Source of the DNA: Dysgonomonas sp.
Lineage (GTDB): Bacteria > Bacteroidota > Bacteroidia > Bacteroidales > Dysgonomonadaceae
NCBI GenBank assembly: GCA_003523545.1
Contig: DQAM01000041.1
Location: forward strand, 1-14,707
Reading direction: 5' to 3'
DNA length: 14,707 bases
Shown here: positions 1 through 6,874 of the stretch, piece by piece
Layout: every line of letters begins with the position of its first letter
How positions within the stretch are numbered: position 1 is the stretch's first letter
Position numbers and translations under genes: made by a program
The notes under the pieces: model-generated
The model's database searches: none
What the model was told of the DNA's origin: nothing
What the model saw: the letters and a program-made list of their open reading frames with translations, nothing else

Positions 1-1
1 C

Positions 2-373
2 GACACCAAATACCTGGGACTGGGACCTGCATCCCATTCGTATAACCAGGAAGCACGCAGTTGGAATATTGCGTCCATCCCTTTATACATAGAGGCTATA
101 AAAACAGGCACGCCAAACCTTGAAATTGAAATACTGGATTTGAAAAGCAGATACAACGACTATATTCTTACCCGTATGCGTACTATGTGGGGAGTCGATA
201 CCAACGAGCTGAAAAACAGGTTTGGAGAAAGTATGCTCCGGTATTTTCTGGAGAACATACGCAAGCACGTATCATCAGGAAACGTTTCTAAAAGCGGAAA
301 TAATTATAAACTTGGACGGAATGGTATATTCATTTCGGACAGTATTATGAGCGACCTCATGTATATAAATTAA
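2..373 (+). CDS. hemW: HemW, heme chaperone / HemN-like radical SAM protein (3' end only)
   Basis: Only the last 123 codons are in the window; the gene enters from the left and the first whole codon is at base 2. The visible part starts YLGLGPASHSYN, then has a conserved Arg-x-Trp-Asn. This is the sequence block that follows the radical SAM core in the HemW family (YLGxGPxAHSYxxxxRxxN). Further on, RYNDYILTRMRTMWG and the terminal GIFISDSIMSDLMYIN match the family's C-terminal HemW domain, whose last residues typically read GxFxSDxIxSxL. In the known family, HemW binds heme and a 4Fe-4S cluster and is thought to pass heme to target proteins; it is often mis-annotated as coproporphyrinogen III oxidase. 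The cluster-binding CxxxCxxC lies outside the window, so activity cannot be judged. The stop TAA is followed by a palindromic repeat. Confidence 0.88.
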   Translation, partial: DTKYLGLGPASHSYNQEARSWNIASIPLYIEAIKTGTPNLEIEILDLKSRYNDYILTRMRTMWGVDTNELKNRFGESMLRYFLENIRKHVSSGNVSKSGNNYKLGRNGIFISDSIMSDLMYIN

Positions 374-400
374 ATGAAAGGGCCAAGAAAATATTTTTCT

Positions 401-474
401 CTTTGTCATCCTGAGTCAAACGAAGGATCCTTTTTCGAAGTTCCAGATTCTTCACTTCGTTCAGAATGACAAAG
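401..474. repeat. Palindromic intergenic repeat, possible bidirectional terminator
   Basis: The left arm CTTTGTCATCCTGA (401-414) pairs with TCAGAATGACAAAG (461-474) with one mismatch. A second block, CGAAGGATC (421-429), pairs in part with GATTCTTCACTTCG (446-459). It sits between two genes that converge on it (hemW and the 630-residue lipoprotein), so a folded transcript could end transcription in both directions. The right arm, read on the minus strand, is GTCATTCTGAACGAAGTGAA followed by GAATC, a motif I recognise as a recurrent intergenic palindrome in many bacterial genomes. The terminator role is inference. Confidence 0.7.
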
Positions 475-544
475 ATAATAACATATTGATTGTGTACTTT
501 TACTTTTGGAACAACATTAATATCTAATCATAGCAAGCACGAAA

Positions 545-2437
545 CTACCACACTTTGGCTAGTTCCTCCTTTATTTTATTATTTCCCGGATAGCCTGTTG
601 CTTCAAAAACTTTCTTTCCGTTTTTATCAAAAATCATATATGTCGGGATTCCTCTTATACCGTATTTATCGGACAATGCTTTCCATTGGTCTTCCATGAG
701 GTAATAATGCAATCCACCGATATCCGGCAACATATTCACCCATTTCGGCTTGGGAGAACTTGTATTAGATATATACAAAGAGACTACCCCTTTATCTTTC
801 ATTTCGGGTTTTATCGGCTTTATGGTTTTCATCGCATTCAGACATGGACCGCACCAAGTTGCCCAGAAATCGACAAATACAGCTTTGCCTTTATATTGGG
901 CGATAATTGTTTCGAGCAGTTTATCGTTCGTCGATTTTGGTGTAGGAACTATCACAAAACCTCCTTTTGCAAGGGCTTCTTCCTGTTCACGTTTAGATTT
1001 CTCGAAAATATAATCAAATACTTCTTTGTAATAAGGAGTAGAAGTAGACGATAGTATTTTTTCTTCTTCCGGAGTAAGTTCTATCAAAGTAACAGCTTTC
1101 TGCATTATCGGAAGCGCTTTCTTTATATCCTGTATGATTCCCGAGTCTGTACCGGCAATTTCATTAAGCAACTGGTCTGAAGAAATTATGTGGGTTAAAT
1201 AACTTATCACATAACCAAACTCTTCGGAGTAAATCCATAACGGATCTTTAAAATCTATCTTTTTGAGAGCTAAAAGTTCATTATTTGTCGCTTTTGGAAA
1301 ATCTTTTTCAACAGGTTTATCCCAATCTATATTATTTTTTTCCCTGTAATTCACCATATAATTCCGTTCCATAGAAAGTATATTTTGGACAAGACTGCTT
1401 TTCAATTCCGCTTTTGCAACTTCTTTTAAAGCTTCGGGATAATCTTTGCCCTCAATATCTGCTATTTTCTCATTATATAGTTTGAACACATACTCCACAT
1501 ATTGTTGGCTGGTCATATCCAGTATACTGGAATCCTCGTACAGATTTATATAATATTGCTGTTGAACGTCCGGATAACGTAAAAATTGAGTGTTAAGCTG
1601 GGCAAAATCTCCTTTAAAACCGCCATAAATAAATTCAGGTTCAGGATTATACCGTGAATTAAATTTCGAATGTGCCGTGAGGTCATAATATACTTCTGCA
1701 TCCTCGCCGGGATTAAGGTACATACTTATTCTCGTATTCCCGAAAAGCAGATAAGCCTGAGATGTTGAATACATATCTACTTCGAAAACATACTTGCCTT
1801 CCGATTCTTTTTTACCTGTTGCTTCATCACGTTCCTGAGTAAACAGATTGCTAACAGCTAACCTCATGTTATTTAAAGCGTAACCTTCTTTTAATCCGGT
1901 CAAATACAATGTAACTTTTGTCTTGGCAATTTTAAATTCGGGAGCAGGTAACTTATAATCCTTATCTATCTTGAAATTCAGCACTTCTTCAGGTAAATCA
2001 GGCTTGTATTCGTCTGCCTTTCCCGTAAGGTCTATATCCCAAATCTTGAAACAATCGTCACAATCAGATTCTATGAAATCTATTTTCTTTGTCCCTTTGG
2101 GTATAGGAGGAAAAACAAGTGTAAAATGATCTTCCCCGCTTTCGGGCATCCAGTGTTCCGTATTCAGTTCGATTCCTTCCGAACCTTCAATTATATACTT
2201 TTTGCCGTCTGCCTGAATGTAAGTTGCCGAATCGATACGTATCCAGTTACCCGGATGAAAATAGGCATCTATATGGAGAATAGTAGCCGTATCGGTCAAG
2301 ACAACTTTGCCGACCTCTACCGTTTTAAAATTCTGCAACCCGTAAACAGGGTGCTCTATAACCTTAGGGCCTTTGTCTGCACAGCCGACAATAATGAACC
2401 CCGCCAACAAAATGAAAAGGAAATGCAGTTTTTTCAT
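545..2437 (-). CDS. Thioredoxin-domain (TlpA-like) lipoprotein with large N-terminal region
   Basis: This 630-residue protein starts with a lipoprotein signal peptide (MKKLHFLFILLAG) and a lipobox IVGC, so Cys19 should be the lipidated residue and the protein should face the periplasm or outer membrane. The last ~120 residues are a thioredoxin fold: VFVDFWATWCGPC (active-site Cys529 and Cys532), then the cis-proline loop GIRGIPTY (Pro598) and MIFDKNGK. This matches TlpA/ResA-type thiol-disulfide oxidoreductases. The first ~500 residues are a region seen in Bacteroidales redox lipoproteins for which I cannot name a domain; residues 126-129 read CDDC, a second CXXC pair. The protein is far longer than a plain TlpA (~180 residues). 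The gene stands alone, with a palindromic repeat after its stop and no convincing TAnnTTTG promoter in the 114 bp upstream. The substrate is unknown. Confidence 0.85.
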   Translation of the reverse strand: MKKLHFLFILLAGFIIVGCADKGPKVIEHPVYGLQNFKTVEVGKVVLTDTATILHIDAYFHPGNWIRIDSATYIQADGKKYIIEGSEGIELNTEHWMPESGEDHFTLVFPPIPKGTKKIDFIESDCDDCFKIWDIDLTGKADEYKPDLPEEVLNFKIDKDYKLPAPEFKIAKTKVTLYLTGLKEGYALNNMRLAVSNLFTQERDEATGKKESEGKYVFEVDMYSTSQAYLLFGNTRISMYLNPGEDAEVYYDLTAHSKFNSRYNPEPEFIYGGFKGDFAQLNTQFLRYPDVQQQYYINLYEDSSILDMTSQQYVEYVFKLYNEKIADIEGKDYPEALKEVAKAELKSSLVQNILSMERNYMVNYREKNNIDWDKPVEKDFPKATNNELLALKKIDFKDPLWIYSEEFGYVISYLTHIISSDQLLNEIAGTDSGIIQDIKKALPIMQKAVTLIELTPEEEKILSSTSTPYYKEVFDYIFEKSKREQEEALAKGGFVIVPTPKSTNDKLLETIIAQYKGKAVFVDFWATWCGPCLNAMKTIKPIKPEMKDKGVVSLYISNTSSPKPKWVNMLPDIGGLHYYLMEDQWKALSDKYGIRGIPTYMIFDKNGKKVFEATGYPGNNKIKEELAKVW

Positions 2438-2551
2438 AGGAAACGGTTTTTTATCAATAAATGATAGGATAAAGTTTCCTAAATTAACTGTTTTATTTAT
2501 AATAAAAAGATTTTACGTTCAGAAAAGAAAGAAATTTTTAAAAATCATTTA

Positions 2552-2956
2552 TTATGTCCAAAGTGAAGTAATGTACATCGGAGTTTTGTCCTCCCCCACT
2601 CCGAATCCACAACTCTTATAGAAACCGGTCTCTTTTTCATATGCAATCAGGATAATCCGGAGATAAGATGCATAGTGTTTTTTCATAATTTCTACGAGTT
2701 GTTTGCCTATTCCTTTTCCCTGATAAGCCGGTTCAACCAGCAGATAATGTACATAAGCGTTCATACTCCCGTCGTCCATAGAACTAATAAGTCCTATTAG
2801 CTTACCGTTGTGCCATGCCGAAAATACTGAGCCTGTATTTTTCATTGCTGTGACTAATTTATCGGGATAGTGCCCGGATGACCATTCTACCGACAAGAAC
2901 AAATATTCCAACTCCGAAGCAGTAAAATTTTGAATGTCTTTATACTCTATATTCAT
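2552..2956 (-). CDS. GNAT-family N-acetyltransferase
   Basis: The 134-residue product is a single GNAT domain, about the usual length for this fold. The acetyl-CoA-binding motif A is clear: YVHYLLVEPAYQGKGIGKQL (V-x-P-x-x-Q-G-x-G-I-G-x-x-L), followed by a helix and then AYEKETGFYKSCGF, the usual motif B (a-x-x-FY-x-x-x-GF). Such enzymes move an acetyl group from acetyl-CoA to an amine; the substrate cannot be told from sequence. I chose the ATG at 2956, which begins MNIEYKDIQNF. The open frame extends to a TTG at 3031, but the extra residues do not look like GNAT sequence and the predicted promoter (-7 at 2990-2997) lies inside that extension. The gene is divergent from the HxlR-family regulator and is probably controlled by it, since an inverted repeat overlaps the -7 element. 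Confidence 0.85.
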   Translation of the reverse strand: MNIEYKDIQNFTASELEYLFLSVEWSSGHYPDKLVTAMKNTGSVFSAWHNGKLIGLISSMDDGSMNAYVHYLLVEPAYQGKGIGKQLVEIMKKHYASYLRIILIAYEKETGFYKSCGFGVGEDKTPMYITSLWT

Positions 2957-2975
2957 CACTTTTGAATTTAAATTA

Positions 2976-2998
2976 TTACTTTTGATAAACGAAAGTAA
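2976..2998. promoter_or_regulatory. Candidate HxlR operator 1
   Basis: An inverted repeat, TTACTTT (2976-2982) and AAAGTAA (2992-2998), perfect over 7 bp per arm with 9 bp between. It covers the -7 box of the GNAT promoter. HxlR-type winged-helix dimers are known to bind palindromes near their own divergent promoters. The plus strand of the same site also contains TACTTTTG (2977-2984), a full -7 consensus that could serve the regulator gene, though no TTTG is correctly spaced before it. Confidence 0.5.
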
Positions 2999-3020
2999 AA
3001 ACAACGCCCTTAATATACAA
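2990..3020 (-). promoter_or_regulatory. Promoter of the GNAT gene
   Basis: Read on the minus strand, TTG (plus-strand CAA, 3018-3020) is followed after exactly 20 bp by TACTTTCG (plus-strand CGAAAGTA, 2990-2997). This fits the Bacteroidota primary sigma consensus (-33 TTTG, -7 TAnnTTTG) with one mismatch in each box. Transcription would start about 30 bases before the ATG at 2956, which supports that start codon. Confidence 0.55.
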
Positions 3021-3042
3021 TAAGTTACCAACAGGATATACT

Positions 3043-3062
3043 ATTACTCCGAAGTTAGTAAT
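3043..3062. promoter_or_regulatory. Candidate HxlR operator 2
   Basis: ATTACT (3043-3048) and AGTAAT (3057-3062) form a perfect 6-bp inverted repeat with an 8-bp spacer, ending 18 bp before the regulator's ATG. The core TTACT/AGTAA is the same as in the inverted repeat at 2976-2998, although the spacer differs. The position fits an autoregulatory site in the leader of the regulator gene. Confidence 0.45.
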
Positions 3063-3080
3063 GATGGATATGAACGATTT

Positions 3081-3434
3081 ATGCAGAAAGATTTTCAGAA
3101 AAAAAAGTTATGTTCCGACCGTTGCCCGTTGCGTGTAGTGATGGACAGGTTCGGTGATAAATGGTCGGTACTGATACTGCTGACCTTATCGGAAAACGGG
3201 ATTATGCGGTTTAACGAACTGGCGAACTGTATCGAAAGCATATCTTTGAAGGTTCTTTCTTCTACCTTGAAAATACTGGAAGATGATGGCTTCATCTCGC
3301 GCCAAGTGTATGCAGAAGTCCCCCCTAAAGTAGAATACGAACTGACTGAGGTAGGAAGTGAAATCGTAGTCTATATCCGTAATATTTCGGAATGGGCAAA
3401 CCTGAACCTCTCTAAAAAACAAATGGAGCCATAA
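3081..3434 (+). CDS. HxlR-family winged helix-turn-helix transcriptional regulator
   Basis: The 117-residue protein is the normal size for the HxlR family and matches it end to end: the N-terminal Cys-Pro (DRCPLRVVMDRFGDKWSVLIL, with Cys16), the recognition region RFNELANCIESISLKVLSSTLKILEDDGFISR, and the wing VYAEVPPKVEYELTEVG. Known members (YodB, HypR, HxlR) bind DNA as dimers, and several sense reactive electrophiles or oxidants through the N-terminal cysteine kept here. ATG 3081 is the first in-frame ATG consistent with the family start; nearby upstream ATGs (3061, 3064, 3070) are in another frame. The gene is divergent from the GNAT gene, with TTACT/AGTAA inverted repeats between them, so control of both genes is likely. 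It converges on the EEP-fold lipoprotein gene, with 37 bp between stops. Confidence 0.93.
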   Translation: MQKDFQKKKLCSDRCPLRVVMDRFGDKWSVLILLTLSENGIMRFNELANCIESISLKVLSSTLKILEDDGFISRQVYAEVPPKVEYELTEVGSEIVVYIRNISEWANLNLSKKQMEP

Positions 3435-3440
3435 AATAAT

Positions 3441-3461
3441 TACAACTCCATTTCTGTTGTA
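3441..3461. terminator. Weak hairpin between convergent genes
   Basis: TACAAC (3441-3446) and GTTGTA (3456-3461) form a 6-bp stem with a 9-base loop in the 37-bp gap between the convergent HxlR and EEP-lipoprotein genes. There is no immediate T-run; the run of T at 3475-3480 lies 13 bases further on. The position favours a terminator but the stem is weak. Confidence 0.25.
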
Positions 3462-3471
3462 TGTAGTATGA

Positions 3472-4527
3472 TTATTTTTTCAATTCGAAAGTGACAAGAA
3501 CCGCTTTGTGGTCGGTAGGCCATACTCCCTCTCCCACTACAAAAGTATCCTGCGAATCTTCCACTATTCTTTCATTGTTCCTGATAGAACCTTTCGGTCC
3601 CCATATAACAGCATCTTTTACCGACAAACCATTATACGGAGCATAATGTATAAAGTCGATACGTTCGCGTTCGTCCGATTCGGGTGCCCATGTCAAGCGT
3701 TTCACCTCCATTTCGGGGACATCGGCAGGATAAGTTATACCCGGATGGGTAAGCGGGTCAGGATAGACTTCCCTGTAAGAATCCACATAACCGGCTTCTT
3801 CGAGCAGTTTGCTGACCGTCCATGGGACAACCAACCCCTGTCTGTCGTACAAATCTTTAGTGCTTTCTACCCAATCGAGGTGGGATGGCTCGTTGAAATC
3901 TCCCCCGATAATTATAATACGCCCTTTTGCCTTATCTTCTTCGGCACTTTTCAGAATGGCCTTCATGCCATCGTCGCGCAAAGAAAGTTCGTTATTTGCT
4001 ATGATGGAATCCATATCTACCATAGGAGGACGTTTTTTCCAAGAAGAGCCGTCATATCCTTTTACATCGTAATAGGTACAATTCAGGTAATCGAGATGAG
4101 TCGTGTACAATGCCACTTCCTGTCCGTCCATATCTATCAATGCACGGTAAGCGCTTCCATGGTCATCCACACACGGATAAACCGTAGTAGAGTCTATAAT
4201 GGGATAGCGGGAAAGAATTCCCGAATCGTAACTGTAAAACGAATAAAAAGTCTGCCCGCTGTCTTTCAATGATTGAACAATACGGTCGCAGAAACGTGTA
4301 TCTTTATAATTACGTACTTCGCTTAATGTAACCAAATCTGCTTCCGATTCCAATATCTGCCGTATCAGACCTTCATAACCACCGGGAACGATTGTCCCCT
4401 CCTGCCAGATATTGAATTGAAGTACTTTAAATGTTTTTGAGTCTTTGCCCTCTTCCGGTTTGGAGGTCTTGCTGTTGCAACCAACCAGCAAGGCAACGGC
4501 AAATAATGCCCACAATATCTTTTTCAT
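3472..4527 (-). CDS. Endonuclease/exonuclease/phosphatase-fold lipoprotein
   Basis: The 351-residue product has a lipoprotein signal with lipobox LVGC (Cys17), so it acts outside the cytoplasm. The rest is the EEP fold with its metal and catalytic residues in order: VLQFNIW (Asn39), TLSEVRN (Glu70), YTTHLDY (His144), IGGDFNEPSH (Asp210, Asn212), RIDFIHY (Asp291) and the terminal WPTDHKAV (Asp339, His340). In this superfamily these residues hold Mg2+ and cleave phosphodiester or phosphomonoester bonds. Exported Bacteroidota members may act on nucleic acid, lipid head groups or sugar phosphates; the sequence does not decide between them. All key residues are present, so it should be active. The start is supported by the signal peptide and by a TACTTTTG -7 box about 30 bases upstream. 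Confidence 0.88.
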   Translation of the reverse strand: MKKILWALFAVALLVGCNSKTSKPEEGKDSKTFKVLQFNIWQEGTIVPGGYEGLIRQILESEADLVTLSEVRNYKDTRFCDRIVQSLKDSGQTFYSFYSYDSGILSRYPIIDSTTVYPCVDDHGSAYRALIDMDGQEVALYTTHLDYLNCTYYDVKGYDGSSWKKRPPMVDMDSIIANNELSLRDDGMKAILKSAEEDKAKGRIIIIGGDFNEPSHLDWVESTKDLYDRQGLVVPWTVSKLLEEAGYVDSYREVYPDPLTHPGITYPADVPEMEVKRLTWAPESDERERIDFIHYAPYNGLSVKDAVIWGPKGSIRNNERIVEDSQDTFVVGEGVWPTDHKAVLVTFELKK

Positions 4528-4557
4528 CGTTCAATTAGATTTTTATTTATGAATATG

Positions 4558-4565
4558 CAAAAGTA
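4558..4565 (-). promoter_or_regulatory. -7 promoter box for the EEP lipoprotein gene
   Basis: On the minus strand this reads TACTTTTG, a full match to the Bacteroidota -7 consensus TAnnTTTG, placed 30 bases before the ATG at 4527. No clear TTTG is found 19-21 bp upstream of it, so the promoter may be weak or activator-dependent. I found no comparable promoter for the divergent gene at 4733 in the same 205-bp gap. Confidence 0.5.
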
Positions 4566-4732
4566 TAAAATCCGGGAAGTTGGAAATCAGAAATTACAAG
4601 GAATTATCCGGCCAACTGTTAATAGAAAAATAAAAACTAAAAATTTAATTAAACAAATATCCATATAATATCTCATCTTAAGCTAATTAATAATTTTACT
4701 TTATAACAGCAACTAAATAACACACTATAACA

Positions 4733-5776
4733 ATGAGAATAGTTATTTGCATAATACTAAATCTATTTATCTTATCAACTCAATCCATTAATATCCGGAT
4801 TGTAAATGAGAGCAACATGCCTGTTGAGGGAGCATACATTGAAATAAACAAAAAAATATTCTTATTCTCAGATAATAAGGGGTTAGTAGATATACCCGAT
4901 GGATTTAATCCTTCCGATAGCGTTTTCATTTCTCATCTTAGTTATAAAAAGCTGAATACGACAATAGAAAAGCTGGAAAAACTTTCTAATGTTGTAGTGT
5001 TAGAATCTCAGATGAAAGAATTAAAGGAAATAACAGTTTCTAACCTCAATCCCAAAAAGTATGTGGAACAATCCATTAAACTTATATCCAAAAACTATAC
5101 TTATTCATTTGAGCCACCTCTGTCTTTACATGCCGATATATCATTTTCTAATTCAGACGATAATTCAGAAATAATAAAATATAAAGGCAAACTAAAACTG
5201 AACCAAACCAAGAAAAATATATATGCAGGCAAAGATAATTTTACAGAAGTTATTTCCGAGAATGCCGATAAGTATATTTTTCAGCTTAAACCATACAATT
5301 TTGTAAGTATAATACCCATCTCGTCTCATCCTGTAATCAAAAAATACAAAAATTTCAGTTTTCATAAATATGAATATATACTATACAAAAATCAGGAAGC
5401 TGTTAAAATCTATTTTCAAATAGACAGAAAACATGGAGGGCAGTCCGGTTACCTGATTATCAATTCGGAGGATAAAGGCATTATGTCGTTAAGCTATTCC
5501 ATAAATCCAATAAAAGACTGGATAGGGGAAAAAACAAAAAAGGGAATTGTGAAGACATCTTTACTCTCATATTATGTGGAAAGCGATTACGAAAAAGACA
5601 ATAGTGGATTATATTCTTTCAGTTCTGGAAGAGAAAATATTAAGGTAAGTACAAAAGCAGGCAAAGATATCGTTAATACTACTTCCGACTCTTATCTCAA
5701 AAAAATAAATGAGCATATTAAAAATGAAAACTTAATTAAATTAGAAGATATCTCTCGCAAAAAAACATCACCATGA
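4733..5776 (+). CDS. Secreted carboxypeptidase-regulatory-like domain protein
   Basis: The 347-residue protein begins with a hydrophobic signal peptide (about residues 1-18, ending STQS). Residues ~19-100 form a carboxypeptidase regulatory-like beta-sandwich: IRIVNESNMPVEGAYIEI, a SDNKGLVDIP turn, then FISHLSYK and VVLES. This domain is common at the N terminus of SusC/TonB-dependent receptors, but no plug or barrel follows. Residues ~110-340 are a lysine-rich, beta-type region I cannot name; its start (SIKLISKNYTYSF) resembles other Bacteroidota proteins annotated only as carboxypeptidase-like regulatory. The mature protein has no cysteine; the only one is Cys6 in the signal peptide. The coding strand is visibly more A-rich than the neighbouring genes. 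The stop overlaps the next start by 4 bp (ATGA), so the two are translationally coupled. Function unknown. Confidence 0.75.
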   Translation: MRIVICIILNLFILSTQSINIRIVNESNMPVEGAYIEINKKIFLFSDNKGLVDIPDGFNPSDSVFISHLSYKKLNTTIEKLEKLSNVVVLESQMKELKEITVSNLNPKKYVEQSIKLISKNYTYSFEPPLSLHADISFSNSDDNSEIIKYKGKLKLNQTKKNIYAGKDNFTEVISENADKYIFQLKPYNFVSIIPISSHPVIKKYKNFSFHKYEYILYKNQEAVKIYFQIDRKHGGQSGYLIINSEDKGIMSLSYSINPIKDWIGEKTKKGIVKTSLLSYYVESDYEKDNSGLYSFSSGRENIKVSTKAGKDIVNTTSDSYLKKINEHIKNENLIKLEDISRKKTSP

Positions 5777-6873
5777 AAAATCTCATCTTTCTATTTTTCT
5801 TTTTACTGATTCTCCTCTCTTGTTCCGATAAAAACGGCTATGAAATTACCGGCACCATACCAGCAAATACCGGAAAAGAGAAGGTATATCTATTGAAAAA
5901 CGATTTAAAAGAACGTACTTATACTATTCTTGATTCCACAATTGTTGAGAATAATGCTTTTAAGTTTAAAGGTGAAATCACCAATACCGAACCGGAGATA
6001 TATTTCTTATCGTTCGACACTCCCGACAAAGCCGAACAGATATACAGCTTCATATTGGAAAAAGGTAAAATAAATGCTGTATTCAGCGGTGATAAGGAGT
6101 ACCTTTTTGTGACGGGAACCTCTCTCAATGACGAATGGAATGAAGTACAAAAAACATACATCGGAAAAATGTCCTTCATGAATGAGTTGTATGAATCGGA
6201 AAGGTTGTCCCCGGAGCAAATCCAACAATTCAAAACTCTACGTAAGGATATTTCCGACTTACTGTACAACTTTATCAAACCCCGTATCAATACTAATATA
6301 GGTGAATACTATTTTCTTTCGTTCCGTTCCCGTCTGGAGGAAGAACATGCAGAAGAATTACTGGCGATGTCTCATCCCGAATTCAGGGAGTTGAAACAAA
6401 TACAGGATTTGGAAACCAAGCTTAAAACAGAAAAAAGCACAAGACCGGGGAATGCTTTTACTGATGTCAGAGGAATAACTCCCGATGGTAAAGAAGTCAA
6501 ACTTTCCGATTTGGTAGGAAAAGATAAAATCGTATTGCTCGATTTCTGGGCGTCCTGGTGCATCCCCTGCATAGAGGATATCCCGAATGTGAAAACTGCT
6601 TATGAGAAATACAAGGACAAAGGTTTCGAAGTCGTAGGCATATCGTTAGACCATGATAAAGAAGCCTGGAAAAAAGCTATAGAACGATTAAATCTGCCCT
6701 GGGCGCAAATATCGGACCTCAAAGGATGGGAGAGTGAATTTGTACAGTATTATCCTGCCCGGCCCATACCTTTTACGGTTCTATTGGGCAGGGACGGCAA
6801 AATAATTGAAAAAAGACTGCGGGGAAACATGCTTTTGGCAACCCTCGAAGAACTTTTTGAAGGAAAACAATGA
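5773..6873 (+). CDS. DUF4369-TlpA thioredoxin lipoprotein
   Basis: The 366-residue product has a lipoprotein signal (MKNLIFLFFFLLILLSC, lipid Cys17). Residues ~22-115 (YEITGTIPANTGKEKVYL ... DSTIVENNAFKFKGEI) match the DUF4369 beta domain found before TlpA domains in Bacteroidota. A helical linker follows, then the thioredoxin domain from ~225: LLDFWASWCIPC (Cys263, Cys266), VVGISLDHDKEAWKKAI, and the cis-proline segment ARPIPFTVLLGRDGKI (Pro333). TlpA/ResA proteins reduce disulfides in the periplasm, for instance during cytochrome c maturation. The cis-Pro loop reads PIPF, where relatives usually have a GIP(A/T) loop, and the active site is CIPC, so its redox potential or partner may differ. 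Its start codon overlaps the stop of the preceding gene. It ends 1 bp from the convergent ABC transporter gene, with no terminator between. Confidence 0.88.
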   Translation: MKNLIFLFFFLLILLSCSDKNGYEITGTIPANTGKEKVYLLKNDLKERTYTILDSTIVENNAFKFKGEITNTEPEIYFLSFDTPDKAEQIYSFILEKGKINAVFSGDKEYLFVTGTSLNDEWNEVQKTYIGKMSFMNELYESERLSPEQIQQFKTLRKDISDLLYNFIKPRINTNIGEYYFLSFRSRLEEEHAEELLAMSHPEFRELKQIQDLETKLKTEKSTRPGNAFTDVRGITPDGKEVKLSDLVGKDKIVLLDFWASWCIPCIEDIPNVKTAYEKYKDKGFEVVGISLDHDKEAWKKAIERLNLPWAQISDLKGWESEFVQYYPARPIPFTVLLGRDGKIIEKRLRGNMLLATLEELFEGKQ

Positions 6874-6874
6874 T

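Noticed and set aside
686..1054. 122-codon open frame on the plus strand
   Set aside because: It is a shadow of the thioredoxin domain on the other strand, including the WCGPC region.
2957..3031. N-terminal extension of the GNAT gene from a TTG start at 3031
   Set aside because: The extra 25 residues do not fit the family, and the predicted promoter -7 box lies inside this stretch.
2976..3062. CRISPR-like or mobile-end interpretation of the repeated TTACT/AGTAA arms
   Set aside because: Only two copies, with unequal spacing and promoter-linked positions; operators for the adjacent HxlR regulator explain them better.
3508..4272. 254-codon open frame on the plus strand
   Set aside because: It lies wholly antisense to the EEP-fold lipoprotein, whose catalytic residues are all intact; the translated text has no recognisable domain.
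4578..4617. Inverted repeat AGTTGG / CCAACT between the EEP and carboxypeptidase-regulatory-like genes
   Set aside because: Only 6-bp arms with a 28-bp loop; easily expected by chance in this base composition, and not aligned with a promoter box in a telling way.
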